Assembly (NCBI GenBank): GCA_015272515.1
Contig: JACYLN010000135.1
Location: forward strand, 1 to 58,727
Length of the DNA: 58,727 bases
Source: Leptolyngbyaceae cyanobacterium C42_A2020_001
GTDB taxonomy: Bacteria > Cyanobacteriota > Cyanobacteriia > Leptolyngbyales > Leptolyngbyaceae
Direction of reading: 5' to 3'
Program-made: the position numbers and the translations under genes
Part shown: piece by piece, positions 1 to 8,654 of the stretch
How the letters are laid out: each line of letters starts with the position of its first letter
Numbering within the stretch: position 1 is the first letter of the stretch
The notes under the pieces: model-generated
Seen by the model: the letters and a program-made list of their open reading frames with translations, nothing else
Database searches by the model: none
Told to the model about the DNA's origin: nothing

Positions 1-175
1 TAGAAACTTTGCTAACTCGCCCTGCGTCTCCTCGGTTGGTGATGCGGGGATCTCGCCCAACTAAAAAAATCTGTGCTAACGGAAAACCTGAGAAAACAAG
101 ATGATCTACCGCTTGCCCGATCGCGTCCAAACTCGGAAGAATTGCGATCGCGCGGCTGTATTGATTAATAGCCAT
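1..175 (-). CDS. Partial protein with general-stress-protein (GSP17M-like) N-terminus
   Basis: Only the first 58 codons lie in the window; the gene runs off the left edge. The visible protein starts MAINQYSRAIAILPSLDAIG and continues with a SGFPLAQIFLVGRD stretch. That pattern (a strand, a helix, then 'SGFP..ivGRD') resembles the short alpha/beta domain at the start of cyanobacterial low-temperature-induced and general stress proteins, which often have a glycine-rich membrane-inserting second half. The start codon is preceded by a purine-rich GGGGAAG stretch that could act as a ribosome binding site. The call rests on one short motif, so it is tentative; the rest of the gene is needed to decide. 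Confidence 0.4.
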   Translation of the reverse strand, partial: MAINQYSRAIAILPSLDAIGQAVDHLVFSGFPLAQIFLVGRDPRITNRGDAGRVSKVS

Positions 176-441
176 CTTCCCCACCCCCGCTGCAAACGCA
201 GCCAGGAAATTTGTATCTTATATAACTAATCTATCTTTTCAAACGTTGAAAAAGGGGAAATGTCAAGGTCTTGTAACTGCTAAGAATGATTGAGAGTTGC
301 AATATTCTGCAACAAATTCATTGAGGTTGAAATCGAGCGATCGCTGTTTAATCTTGCGCCGGTGGGGTGCAGCAAAATCTTTTGTGTTCAATCTGACGAG
401 CATGAGTACAATGCCAGAGTCAATTTTGTACCTATGAGTAG

Positions 442-1632
442 GTGGATCGAGTAACGGTGGGCAAGCGATGTTGGTGGCGATTACTTTTCATTGGCTGGGC
501 GCTATTAGTGAGTACGGTATACGCCCCTGACTCGGCGCTAGCAGTTGTCGGAAACGTGCCGCTGTATTTAGCACAAACTTCCTTAGACCATTTGCAAGAG
601 TATCAACAACAGATTGAACGCCAGAGATCGCAGCTTTCTGAAGAACGCGATCGCCTCAAACAATTGGAAGGAGCCGCTCAAAATACCCTTAAAGGTCTGG
701 ATAAAGGAATTAAAACGACCACAAAGCAACTTCAAGTTGGTGAAGGTCAGCTTCAATCTGAGACTCAAAAACTCAGACAATTAGAAACCAAATTGACACT
801 TGCTGAGGAAGCGTATGAGCAGCAGCGATCGTCCACAATTGCGCGCCTGCAATTTTTACAGCGACAACGAGTAAACCAGGGATGGGCAGTGTTGCTGCAA
901 AGCCAAAGTCTCAATGAATTTTTGGATCGGCGTTATCAGCTTAAACGGGTACATCAAGCCGATCAACAAACTTTAATAGGTCTAAAATCTGATGCTGACA
1001 AATTGGAACAGCAACGTAATGCCGTAGAACAAAAGAAAAATGAAATTACACTGCTAACGCAACAACTATTGGCACAAAAAGGAGAATTGGAAGCGCTTGC
1101 GATTGATCAAAAAACTTCCATTGGACGATTGAACAGCGATCGCCGGGCGATGGAAATTGCCGAAACTCAGTTAGAGCAGGATTCTCGTACCCTTAGTTCA
1201 CTGATCATGCAGCGGATTGCGAGGGGGGAACGGGTTGCCTTTCGCGGCAGCGGTCAAATGTTGCTACCTGTTGCCGGAGAGATTACTAGTCCTTTTGGTT
1301 GGCGAACCCATCCGGTTTTGGGCTACGAACGGTTTCATGCAGGGCTAGATATTGGTGCCGATTACGGTTCGGTCATCCATGCGGCTGAACGGGGAACGGT
1401 CATTTTTGCAGGCTGGTATGGTGGCTATGGCAACGCGGTTGTGATTGATCATGGTGGCAATATCTCTACCCTCTATGCTCACACTAGTGAGTTGTATGTG
1501 GTGGAGGGGCAAAGCGTCCAGCGAGGGCAGGCGATCGCCGCTGTGGGTTCAACGGGACTCTCCACCGGACCTCACCTGCATTTTGAAGTTCGCCGGGATG
1601 GAGAACCCACCGATCCAGTGGCATTTCTTTAG
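442..1632 (+). CDS. Murein hydrolase activator / M23 family peptidase with coiled coil
   Basis: This 396-residue exported protein is built like EnvC/NlpD-type factors that cut, or activate the cutting of, peptidoglycan cross-links at cell separation. A hydrophobic N-terminal segment (about residues 11-35) looks like a signal peptide. Residues about 48-260 are a long Gln/Glu/Lys-rich coiled coil. Residues about 275-396 form a LytM/M23 domain: HPVLGYERFHAGLDIGA carries the HxxxD zinc motif and GPHLHFEVR the HxH motif. Because the zinc ligands are present it may be an active endopeptidase rather than only an activator. The start is GTG; no in-frame ATG lies before the signal peptide. It is followed 51 bases later by a tRNA gene on the same strand. 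Confidence 0.85.
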   Translation: MDRVTVGKRCWWRLLFIGWALLVSTVYAPDSALAVVGNVPLYLAQTSLDHLQEYQQQIERQRSQLSEERDRLKQLEGAAQNTLKGLDKGIKTTTKQLQVGEGQLQSETQKLRQLETKLTLAEEAYEQQRSSTIARLQFLQRQRVNQGWAVLLQSQSLNEFLDRRYQLKRVHQADQQTLIGLKSDADKLEQQRNAVEQKKNEITLLTQQLLAQKGELEALAIDQKTSIGRLNSDRRAMEIAETQLEQDSRTLSSLIMQRIARGERVAFRGSGQMLLPVAGEITSPFGWRTHPVLGYERFHAGLDIGADYGSVIHAAERGTVIFAGWYGGYGNAVVIDHGGNISTLYAHTSELYVVEGQSVQRGQAIAAVGSTGLSTGPHLHFEVRRDGEPTDPVAFL

Positions 1633-1683
1633 ACATAGCCGTCCGTCAGAGAAATGCTATACTTGCAATGCACATCTGTGCGA

Positions 1684-1756
1684 GGGCATGTAGCTCAGAG
1701 GATAGAGCACCAGATTCCGGTTCTGGGTGTCGCAGGTTCGACTCCTGCCATGCTCG
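1684..1756 (+). tRNA. tRNA-Arg (anticodon CCG)
   Basis: A 73-nt cloverleaf can be folded. The acceptor stem pairs 1684-1690 with 1749-1755 (one G-U), with G1756 as discriminator. The anticodon stem CCAGA/TCTGG (1710-1714, 1722-1726) encloses a 7-nt loop TTCCGGT with anticodon CCG at 1717-1719, which reads the Arg codon CGG. The T-arm contains GGTTCGACTCC. CCA is not encoded. The opposite-strand HAD gene ends only two bases downstream. Confidence 0.95.
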
Positions 1757-1757
1757 T

Positions 1758-2531
1758 TTAACGATTGGCAATGAGAAGTTGAGCGAGTTCACAGAAGCCG
1801 TCTGCTTCGGGGGCAGTGGTGATATAGGTGGGATGGTACTTTAAGTGATCGCCATACTCTCGCACGTTGGCAACCCCAACCGAGAGGGGAAAATTTTTAG
1901 GGTCAAATAAACTTTCGTCATTGGGGCTATCGCCAACGGTTACCAGGTTGGCTGAAGTGAGCGTTGGAAAGTATTGATCCAGCACTTTAAACAGTCCGTT
2001 AGCCTTTGTTTGTTGAGGATATTTAATATGAACTTGCACCGTGCTGTAGGTGATTGACCAACCATTTTCCTGACAGCGATCGCTGATTTGTTCAAGCTCT
2101 AATTGAGTCAATCCCTGCACATCAAACGTCCAATCTGTGAGGCGATAGCGATTATCTAGCGATTCTTGCAGATGGGGAAATTCCGCTTTTAATTGAGCAA
2201 ACATTTGAGCCAATTGAGCGCGATGATCTTGCAAATCGGAGATTGGTACTAACCATGATTCAACGCTGGAATTGCTGGAAAAAAAGATGCCGCCATTTTC
2301 AGAGATCGCGCCTGCAACGGGTAAATAATGCGCCAGCCCACTCACCCATCCAGCGGAACGCCCAGTCACAATCACCGTTTGAATGCCAGCGATCGCGAGT
2401 TTTTCTAACATTTTGAGCCACACAGATGTCAATTTCCCCTGCATTGTCACCGTGCCATCCATATCAGTGGCAATTAAACGAATCAGTTGCAAACGGGCCA
2501 TCTCGGCTTGCGATAAAACAGTAGAACGCAT
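1758..2531 (-). CDS. HAD-superfamily hydrolase, Cof-type phosphatase
   Basis: A soluble 257-residue phosphatase of the HAD-IIB (Cof) class, which typically dephosphorylates sugar phosphates or cofactors. Motif I is DMDGTVT near residue 22, with the nucleophilic and acid/base Asp; motif II is the VTGRS stretch near residue 56; motif IV is GDSPNDESLF near residue 201, with the Mg-binding Asp residues. A type IIB cap fits between motifs II and IV. Length is normal for the family. It converges on the tRNA-Arg gene. A later in-frame ATG at 2501 (MARLQLIR) is an alternative start; neither has a convincing ribosome binding site. The substrate cannot be read from the sequence. Confidence 0.8.
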   Translation of the reverse strand: MRSTVLSQAEMARLQLIRLIATDMDGTVTMQGKLTSVWLKMLEKLAIAGIQTVIVTGRSAGWVSGLAHYLPVAGAISENGGIFFSSNSSVESWLVPISDLQDHRAQLAQMFAQLKAEFPHLQESLDNRYRLTDWTFDVQGLTQLELEQISDRCQENGWSITYSTVQVHIKYPQQTKANGLFKVLDQYFPTLTSANLVTVGDSPNDESLFDPKNFPLSVGVANVREYGDHLKYHPTYITTAPEADGFCELAQLLIANR

Positions 2532-2768
2532 TTGTAAAAATGAAATAGGTTATCAACTATGAGCGGAATTCACCATCAGCCCCATCCAGCTAAGAACAGA
2601 AATTTTTCCAAAGAAAAACTACAAGTTTGGACGCGGGACAAGGCTCAATTTTTACATTTTCAACAGAATTCCTGATCATTTTCTCAAGATCGCGTATTTT
2701 AAGTACAAGTGTATTGATATTGGGTGTTTTATTCATAACGATTCGCTCCCTAAACTTCCCTCCATGCC

Positions 2769-4403
2769 ATGCAAACTCTGACCTCGGCGCAACGCGATAC
2801 GGTGTATTTACAAGAGGCAATCCGGGCAGGAATTCACAAACCCCTGTTAGCCGCATTGTATGAGGTGCATCAGCAGCCATCGCTGCAAGATGGTGAAACC
2901 GGGTTAGGCGTAGCACCCGCCAATCGCATTGCGCTAGAAGAAATTAGTACATTTGAAGGGCAGGTTCGGCTGGCAGCAAACACCGTGCGAAGTTTTACCG
3001 AGTCTCTGATTACCCAAAACTGGAAGGATGCAGACCTCTGGCACGGCGAACAGGGGCGTTATAGCGACGCATTTTTGCAACGGTTGGCAGGTGGGTTTGT
3101 TGCGGCTCCAACCGATGCTGCCGCCGCTCAATTAGAACTCTGCGATTTTAATGAACTGCATCGAGTTTATTTGCGGTTTGCCACTGCCGATTGGCAAGAA
3201 ATTGGTAAACTCCAGTCTCAATCGTTTGTGGATGATGCGCTGCGATCGCTAACACGCCAATTGCTCAATCAATATTTGGGTTTAGACAGTCAGCAAGCGG
3301 GCTTACTAGAAGCAGTCCGGCTATGGCAGGGGTTCGATGATCGAAATGACGCGATCGCCTATCTCGCCAAAGAACTCGCCCTACCACTCGACAGTGCCCT
3401 ACTATTTTTCCTGCGGCAAGCCCTTGCCAGCTATGCTGCCTATCCCCATCAGCGAGAAGCCTTACTGCAATGGGTGCGGCTCTGGCATCAGTTCGATTCA
3501 CGCGAAACCACGATCGTTCATCTCCAGCAGCGGCAATTTCCCTTTGATGCCATTCTTGATACTGCCCTTATGACTTTTGTGCAGCGCTTGCCCCACCTGT
3601 TTCAAGGCAATGGACAACATCGAAATGCACTGGTGGAAGGGTTTCGTCACTGGCAACAGTTAGATAGTCGCCCTGCGGCTCTAGTTGCGCTTGGTGTCAA
3701 CCCCGATTTGTTCGCAGGCGTGGTTTTGACCCCGGCAGAAATGGCTCAAGCCACCAACCAAACTGATCGCGCTTTGATAGAATTCATCCGTCAAATTCCC
3801 GCGATCTACACTGGCTCCTCTCTTCAGCGGGAGTCGTTGCTCTACCTGGGGCAACTCTGGTATGGCACCACCAGCCAACCCGCCACAATCCAGGCTTTGT
3901 TAGGCGATTTGAAACGGGCTGAAACGGCGCGGAGAGATAGCATTGATGCGATTCCTAAACCCGTTCCAGCTCCTCTGCCTGATCCACCCACCCACTGGAC
4001 ACCCAACACCCTCTATCCCCATGCCACCATCTTGCCAAATGGCAGCTTTACCTGGGCAGAAGCCACTAGCGGAGGACTCTATCTTCCTCCCAACCAGGCA
4101 GCAGTAGATGTAATTGTTCACATGGCAGAACGGTTGCAGCATTTGCGCGATCGCATCGGTCGTCCCCTGTCAATTCTGCGCTGGTACTGCCCCGTAGAAG
4201 CCGATACCGTCTCCACTCAATTTCCCAACCATCATCACGCCCTCGGCGATGCCGTCTTGTTTTACTGCGATGGGCTAACCGGACGACAGCTTTACTGGTT
4301 TCTCCATCCCTGGTGGGACGGTGGTCTGGGGCATCACACTCGCTATCCTTACTTATGTTACGTAGATGGTAGAAGCGATCGCGTTCGTTGGCTGCAACGT
4401 TAA
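2769..4403 (+). CDS. Helical-repeat protein with degenerate peptidase M15_3-like domain
   Basis: A 544-residue protein without an obvious signal peptide. Residues about 174-382 hold three to four copies of a roughly 55-residue helical unit with the signature 'R..LL..vRlWqqFDSR..aI..L', for example LLEAVRLWQGFDDR, LLQWVRLWHQFDSR and LVEGFRHWQQLDSR. A proline-rich linker (about 396-412) leads to a C-terminal domain (about 415-544) that resembles the peptidase M15_3 / D-Ala-D-Ala carboxypeptidase-like family: FTWAEATSGG, a helix, LRDRIGRPLSILRWY, HHALGDAVLF and a closing GGLGHH...YVDGR. Two positions that are usually zinc ligands look substituted (Leu in place of Asp after GDAV; Tyr or Cys in place of the last His), so catalysis is doubtful. 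The natural role is unknown; wall binding is a reasonable inference. Confidence 0.6.
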   Translation: MQTLTSAQRDTVYLQEAIRAGIHKPLLAALYEVHQQPSLQDGETGLGVAPANRIALEEISTFEGQVRLAANTVRSFTESLITQNWKDADLWHGEQGRYSDAFLQRLAGGFVAAPTDAAAAQLELCDFNELHRVYLRFATADWQEIGKLQSQSFVDDALRSLTRQLLNQYLGLDSQQAGLLEAVRLWQGFDDRNDAIAYLAKELALPLDSALLFFLRQALASYAAYPHQREALLQWVRLWHQFDSRETTIVHLQQRQFPFDAILDTALMTFVQRLPHLFQGNGQHRNALVEGFRHWQQLDSRPAALVALGVNPDLFAGVVLTPAEMAQATNQTDRALIEFIRQIPAIYTGSSLQRESLLYLGQLWYGTTSQPATIQALLGDLKRAETARRDSIDAIPKPVPAPLPDPPTHWTPNTLYPHATILPNGSFTWAEATSGGLYLPPNQAAVDVIVHMAERLQHLRDRIGRPLSILRWYCPVEADTVSTQFPNHHHALGDAVLFYCDGLTGRQLYWFLHPWWDGGLGHHTRYPYLCYVDGRSDRVRWLQR

Positions 4404-4512
4404 ATTGTTATAAAATACTCGTTTATTTTCTTTAAATCCGCTACACCAGTTGATGTCTGCCTTCGTGTTTTGGGAACCATACACCTAGATTCAACTTTCT
4501 AAGAAAGCCGCT

Positions 4513-5322
4513 ATGTCAGCTCCTATTGTTTTCATGGCACCGTTACTGGCTCAAGCTGGCAACAAACCCACAAAACCCAAAGCCTCCTCAGCCGTTGAAA
4601 CTGCCTCAGCCGCCAACTCTGTTGCGTCTGCCACCTGTAACAATCAACCCTGGATGTTTGCTACGGGTGGATTGTTGCTATTGATCGTGGCATTGGGCGT
4701 ATTTTCTAAACTAAGTGCCGATAAAGCTGCAAAACAGCTTAAGTTTGAAACCTTCAAAAACCGTGAACTTCAGAAGAAACTGAAATACGCTGCCGAAACT
4801 ATCGGCAAAATGGAGCGTAACCCAGACCTCATCCACTCACGAGAATTTAACCTTGACTACCTGCGGATGCGGATGGAAGAAGAACTCTTCCACTTCTCCA
4901 TCCTGAACCAGATTAAAATTAAGGTGAAAGAAAAAATCAGCGTGGCGCTGCGTCCGGGGCAAGGAAATCAGGGTGAAATTGGGATTGCCAGCACTGGACG
5001 ACACATTGATGAAGTCTTTGATGTGGAGTATGAACCCGGTGATATGCCTAAAGGCACCAAACGCGTACTTTTCCGAATTCAAATCAAAATCTTCAAGCTG
5101 CCAACCCAGCCCACCTCCGTCACCATCAACCAGATCATCGACTGCATCGAAACGTACCTCAGCCCTACTGGTGACAACGACACCTGGCAACCGACCATTC
5201 AAGGACGCATTGCCAATATGCACTGGGATCAAAAAGCCAAGCCCACGCCTCTGTTGGTGTTAGAGCAAACTCAAGAAGGCTCTAACGTAACATTTAGAAC
5301 AACTCGGATGGCTCATAATTAG
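4513..5322 (+). CDS. Conserved bitopic membrane protein with cytosolic coiled coil
   Basis: Function not recognised. The 269-residue protein has a short Ala/Ser/Thr-rich N-terminus, one strong membrane segment (about residues 49-67, GGLLLLIVALGVFSKL), then a charged Lys/Glu helix (about 70-105) and a mixed alpha/beta domain to the end. In that domain, GTKRVLFRIQIKIFKLP and ITVxx-like strands suggest a beta-rich fold. A weak AAGAAAG stretch precedes the ATG. The gene lies 110 bases after the M15-like gene and 67 bases before devB on the same strand, so it may be cotranscribed with envelope and export functions. It could be an anchoring or scaffold protein; nothing catalytic is visible. Confidence 0.6.
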   Translation: MSAPIVFMAPLLAQAGNKPTKPKASSAVETASAANSVASATCNNQPWMFATGGLLLLIVALGVFSKLSADKAAKQLKFETFKNRELQKKLKYAAETIGKMERNPDLIHSREFNLDYLRMRMEEELFHFSILNQIKIKVKEKISVALRPGQGNQGEIGIASTGRHIDEVFDVEYEPGDMPKGTKRVLFRIQIKIFKLPTQPTSVTINQIIDCIETYLSPTGDNDTWQPTIQGRIANMHWDQKAKPTPLLVLEQTQEGSNVTFRTTRMAHN

Positions 5323-5389
5323 TTCTTTCCCCAAGACTCCGCAAGTGTGTCAAAATCGTTAGACAAAGTCCCACAAAAAACGACATTGC

Positions 5390-6529
5390 GTGAGTACCTT
5401 GGGTGAAAAGCAACTATTGAAGTCTGGAAAGTGGATCGCTGTATTAATTGCAGCGGCACTTGGAGTAGCGGGTTTAGGAATTTTCATGGCGTTGCGCCCT
5501 TCCCAAACTAGCCAAACCCCAACTGCTTCTCCATCGCCAACAGAAGCAGTTAACGAGAATGCGATCACTGCGTTGGGTCGCTTAGAACCAGAAGGTGAAG
5601 TGATTAAAGTTGCTGCCCCTTCTAGTGGTGGTTCTGCAACGCCGATTTTTGGTACCCCTCGCATTGCCCGCTTATTGGTGAAAGAGCGCGCAGAAGTTAA
5701 AGCAGGGCAACCGATCGCTGTGCTGGACACTTATGATCGCTTAATGGCAGCCGGACTCACAGCCCAAGCAGAAGTGCAAGAAGCCCAAACCCGCCTGGCT
5801 CAGGTGCAGGCTGGGGCAAAAATTGGCGACATTGAAGCCCAGCGAGCCATCGTCAATGCTCGATTAGCAAACGTGGAGCGGTTGGAATCAGAAATGCAAA
5901 CGGCTCGGTGGGAGGCAGAACGCTACAAAAATCTGTTTCAATCGGGTGCGGTGTCTGAGCAGGAAGCTAGAAATCGTCAATTGAAATATACAACGGCGGC
6001 TCGGCAATTTGAGCAGGCAAAACGGGAACTGGAAGAGGCAAAAAATACTCTCAATAGCGTTGCAGAAGTGCGTCCAACCGATGTGCAGCAGGCACAGGCA
6101 GCGGTCAACGTGGCGGTGGCAAACTTGCAACGAGCAAAAGCAGATTTGGATGCTTCGGTGGTGCGATCTCCCATCAACGGTCAAGTCATCAAAGTTCACA
6201 CCCGTGAAGGGGAGCAAGTTGGCAGCAACGGCATCGTTGAAATCGGCAACATTGGGCAAATGATGGCAGTTGCCGAAGTATACGAAACTGATATTCCCAA
6301 AGTGCGAAAGGGGCAGCGAGCAACGATTACAGGTAGTGCTTTCCCAGGAGAAATTAGCGGCACCGTTGACCAAGTTGGGCTACTGATTCAGAAAAATGAT
6401 GTGCTAAATACTGACCCGGCTGCTGATACGGACGTGCGCGTAGTAGAAGTGAGAATTCGCCTGGATGACAGCCGTCTAGTTTCTGGACTCACGAACTTGC
6501 AGGTTAAGGTCAAGATTCAACCTGATTAA
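5390..6529 (+). CDS. devB: DevB-type membrane fusion protein of an ABC exporter
   Basis: A 379-residue periplasmic adaptor of the HlyD/DevB class. In cyanobacteria DevBCA exporters work with a TolC-like outer-membrane channel; the Anabaena system exports heterocyst glycolipid. An N-terminal membrane anchor (about residues 12-35) precedes a lipoyl-like half (ALGRLEPEGEVIKVAAPSS), a long alpha-hairpin coiled coil (about 118-250, rich in QAxAE) and the second lipoyl half (VVRSPINGQVIKVHTREGEQ), then a beta-barrel with GQRATITGSAFPGEI. The start is GTG; any later ATG would cut the anchor. The devC gene follows after two bases. No devA ATPase gene is present nearby, so the cargo and energy source are unknown. 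Confidence 0.85.
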   Translation: MSTLGEKQLLKSGKWIAVLIAAALGVAGLGIFMALRPSQTSQTPTASPSPTEAVNENAITALGRLEPEGEVIKVAAPSSGGSATPIFGTPRIARLLVKERAEVKAGQPIAVLDTYDRLMAAGLTAQAEVQEAQTRLAQVQAGAKIGDIEAQRAIVNARLANVERLESEMQTARWEAERYKNLFQSGAVSEQEARNRQLKYTTAARQFEQAKRELEEAKNTLNSVAEVRPTDVQQAQAAVNVAVANLQRAKADLDASVVRSPINGQVIKVHTREGEQVGSNGIVEIGNIGQMMAVAEVYETDIPKVRKGQRATITGSAFPGEISGTVDQVGLLIQKNDVLNTDPAADTDVRVVEVRIRLDDSRLVSGLTNLQVKVKIQPD

Positions 6530-6531
6530 TC

Positions 6532-7689
6532 ATGTTTGCCATTCCCCTCGCCTGGCTCCAGCTTAAACGCGAAAAGATTCGCCTTCTCATTGCCCTCGCC
6601 GGGATCGGCTTTGCCGTAATTTTGATGTTTATTCAGTTGGGCTTTCAGGATGCACTGTTTGATAGTGCCGTGAGGCTGCATCAAAACTTACAGGGCGATA
6701 TCTTTTTAGTTAGCCCTCAGTCTACTTCGCTGATTGCCATGCGGAGCTTTTCTCAACGCCGACTGTATCAAGCCTTGGGGTTTCCGGGTGTGGAATCGAT
6801 TAGCCCGATTTATCTAGATTTTGCACTCTGGAAAAATCCGACCAATCAACGCACACGCGGCATCTTGGTGATTGGGTTTGATCCAGCCGACCCGGTGTTT
6901 AGCAAAGAACTGGTTCCCAATCTGGCACCGATTAAGCTGCCAGATGTGGTGTTGTTCGATCGCAAATCTCGTGCTGAGTTTGGTCCCATTGCTGACCTAT
7001 TTGCCACGGGCAAACCAGTGCAAACTGAAGTGGCAGGGCGCAGGGTAACGGTTGGCGATTTGTTTGACTTGGGGGCATCGTTTGGTGCGGACGGTAATAT
7101 CATCACTAGTGATTTAAATTTCATTCGCATCTTTGACCGCCGCGACAAAGGGTTGATTGATGTAGGGGCTATCAAACTTAAGCCGGGGGTCAGCGTTGAG
7201 TCTATCCTGCCAGCAATGAAAGCTCGGCTTCAGGATGTTACCCAGGATGTGAAGGTTTTCTCAAAAGAAGAATTCATTCAGTTTGAGCAAAATTATTGGC
7301 GTAGCAGCACCGCGATCGGTTTTATCTTCACGTTGGGAACCGCGATCGGTTTTCTGGTGGGGACAATCATTGTTTACCAGATTCTCTACACCGACATCAC
7401 CGATCACCTGCCGGAATATGCCACGCTGAAGGCCATGGGCTACAAAAATTTTTACTTGCTCAATCTGGTGTTTCAGGAGGCGATTATTTTGGCAGTGCTG
7501 GGGTATATTCCGGGTTTTCTGCTGTCGTTGGGGTTGTATAACCTGACTCGCAACGCGACATCTTTGCCAATCGCTATGACCATTGCACGGGCAGTGATCG
7601 TATTCATCTTGGCCGTGACGATGTGTGTGATCTCCGGCGCGATCGCCGTTCGCAAAGTTCAAGATGCTGACCCTGCCGATATTTTCTAG
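6532..7689 (+). CDS. devC: DevC-type ABC transporter permease
   Basis: A 385-residue inner-membrane permease of the FtsX/MacB-like DevC family. It starts with MFAIPLAWLQLKREKIRLL and a first membrane helix (about 17-40), has a large periplasmic domain (about 45-260), and ends with three helices (about 265-295, 315-340, 350-372). The cytoplasmic segment DHLPEYATLKAMGYKN matches the conserved coupling region of this family. The start codon lies two bases after the devB stop, so the two are translated together. The usual third gene, devA (ATPase), does not follow; the next gene is dps on the same strand. Confidence 0.88.
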   Translation: MFAIPLAWLQLKREKIRLLIALAGIGFAVILMFIQLGFQDALFDSAVRLHQNLQGDIFLVSPQSTSLIAMRSFSQRRLYQALGFPGVESISPIYLDFALWKNPTNQRTRGILVIGFDPADPVFSKELVPNLAPIKLPDVVLFDRKSRAEFGPIADLFATGKPVQTEVAGRRVTVGDLFDLGASFGADGNIITSDLNFIRIFDRRDKGLIDVGAIKLKPGVSVESILPAMKARLQDVTQDVKVFSKEEFIQFEQNYWRSSTAIGFIFTLGTAIGFLVGTIIVYQILYTDITDHLPEYATLKAMGYKNFYLLNLVFQEAIILAVLGYIPGFLLSLGLYNLTRNATSLPIAMTIARAVIVFILAVTMCVISGAIAVRKVQDADPADIF

Positions 7690-7893
7690 CCTGCAATTTT
7701 GCTATCTAACCCCTGCTGCTCTTAGCCGTGCGCCTGGAGTAAAATCCTATCGTCAGCATTTGGATAAAAATCGAGTTGCTAAACCGTATTCATAACGAGT
7801 ATGATTTAGGAGGGCGGATGAAAGCGATCGCAACGAATATTTACTGCGAGTCGCATTCAACCCAAGTTGAATCCAAAGATTTTAGGAGACGCT

Positions 7894-8373
7894 ATGACGA
7901 CCACACTTCAAACCGCAGCGACCCATTTAGTCAAAGCGCTCAATCGGCAACAAGCAAACACCCTTGTTGCTTACCTCAACTACAAAAAATATCACTGGTT
8001 AACCTACGGTCCTTTGTTCCGCGATTTGCACCTTTTGTTTGAAGAACAGGGTGCTGAAGTGTTTGCCATGCTGGACGAATTGGCAGAACGCAGCCTAATG
8101 ATTGATGGAACCCCTGTTGCTGACCCAGGCGACTACCTGCCGATCGCCACCGTTAAAGCTTCGGTGGGTAAGCTATCGGTTTTTGAGATGGTGCAAGAAG
8201 CGATCGCCACCCACGAACAAATCATTCAGGAAATGCACGACGATGCTGAAGCGGCTACCAATGCAGGCGACATCGGCACCGCAGACTTGTATACCCGTCT
8301 TGTACAGGTTCATCAGAAGCATCGCTGGTTCTTGAAAGAAATCCTGAAAAAAGGCGATGGATTGGTTGTGTAG
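7894..8373 (+). CDS. dps: Dps-family DNA-starvation / ferritin-like protein
   Basis: A 159-residue four-helix-bundle ferritin of the Dps type, which forms dodecamers, oxidises Fe(II) with peroxide and protects DNA. The first helix shows YHWLTYGPLFRDLHLLFEEQ followed by FAMLDELAERS, which carries the His, Asp and Glu residues of the inter-subunit ferroxidase site. The C-terminal helix has LVQVHQKHRWFLKEIL. The ATG at 7894 is chosen over an in-frame upstream start because AGGAG lies at 7884-7888. A second AGGAGGG lies at 7808-7814 before an out-of-frame ATG at 7818 that overlaps dps. Regulation by oxidative stress or iron is likely from family knowledge, but no operator was identified. Confidence 0.88.
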   Translation: MTTTLQTAATHLVKALNRQQANTLVAYLNYKKYHWLTYGPLFRDLHLLFEEQGAEVFAMLDELAERSLMIDGTPVADPGDYLPIATVKASVGKLSVFEMVQEAIATHEQIIQEMHDDAEAATNAGDIGTADLYTRLVQVHQKHRWFLKEILKKGDGLVV

Positions 8374-8654
8374 AAATTGAGGGTAGCGGGTGTAGGGTAT
8401 AGGGTAGCGGGAAGGTAAAAAGATTTTGGATTTTAGATTGTTGGTTGGGGTAGAGAAGTCAGCAGCCAGGACTCAGAAGATAAGAAGGTAGAGGAAACGG
8501 AGAAGCTAGGGAAAACCTTCAAAATTCAAAATTCTCTAACTCTTCAATCTCCACTCTTCAATCCTCAATCGTTTCTTCCTCCCTCATCCTCACCTTCCCC
8601 AATCTCCTCCCCCTGACTCCCCATCCCCGATTCCCGATCCCCCCATTTCTCCCT
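8374..8654. repeat. Strand-asymmetric purine-rich then pyrimidine-rich intergenic element
   Basis: The first half (about 8378-8515) is almost all purine on the plus strand, with repeated GGGTAGCGGG and AGAAG units. The second half (about 8530-8652) is almost all pyrimidine, with repeated CTCCCC/ATCCCC units. The two halves can pair imperfectly, so the element resembles a large degenerate inverted repeat. A similar element lies at 14575-14703. No gene is visible in it. Confidence 0.5.

Noticed and set aside
2590-2916. 108-aa open frame on the minus strand
   Set aside because: It overlaps the start of the plus-strand M15-like gene, has no recognisable motif and no ribosome binding site.
4837-5232. 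131-aa open frame on the minus strand
   Set aside because: It lies fully inside the bitopic membrane protein gene and has shadow-type composition.
7776-8042. 88-aa open frame overlapping dps
   Set aside because: Out of frame with dps; its codons look like the dps frame shifted. Only its start is kept as a possible uORF.
8374-8654. CRISPR-like array in the low-complexity stretch
   Set aside because: No regular repeat-spacer period and no constant repeat sequence; the pattern is purine/pyrimidine asymmetry only.
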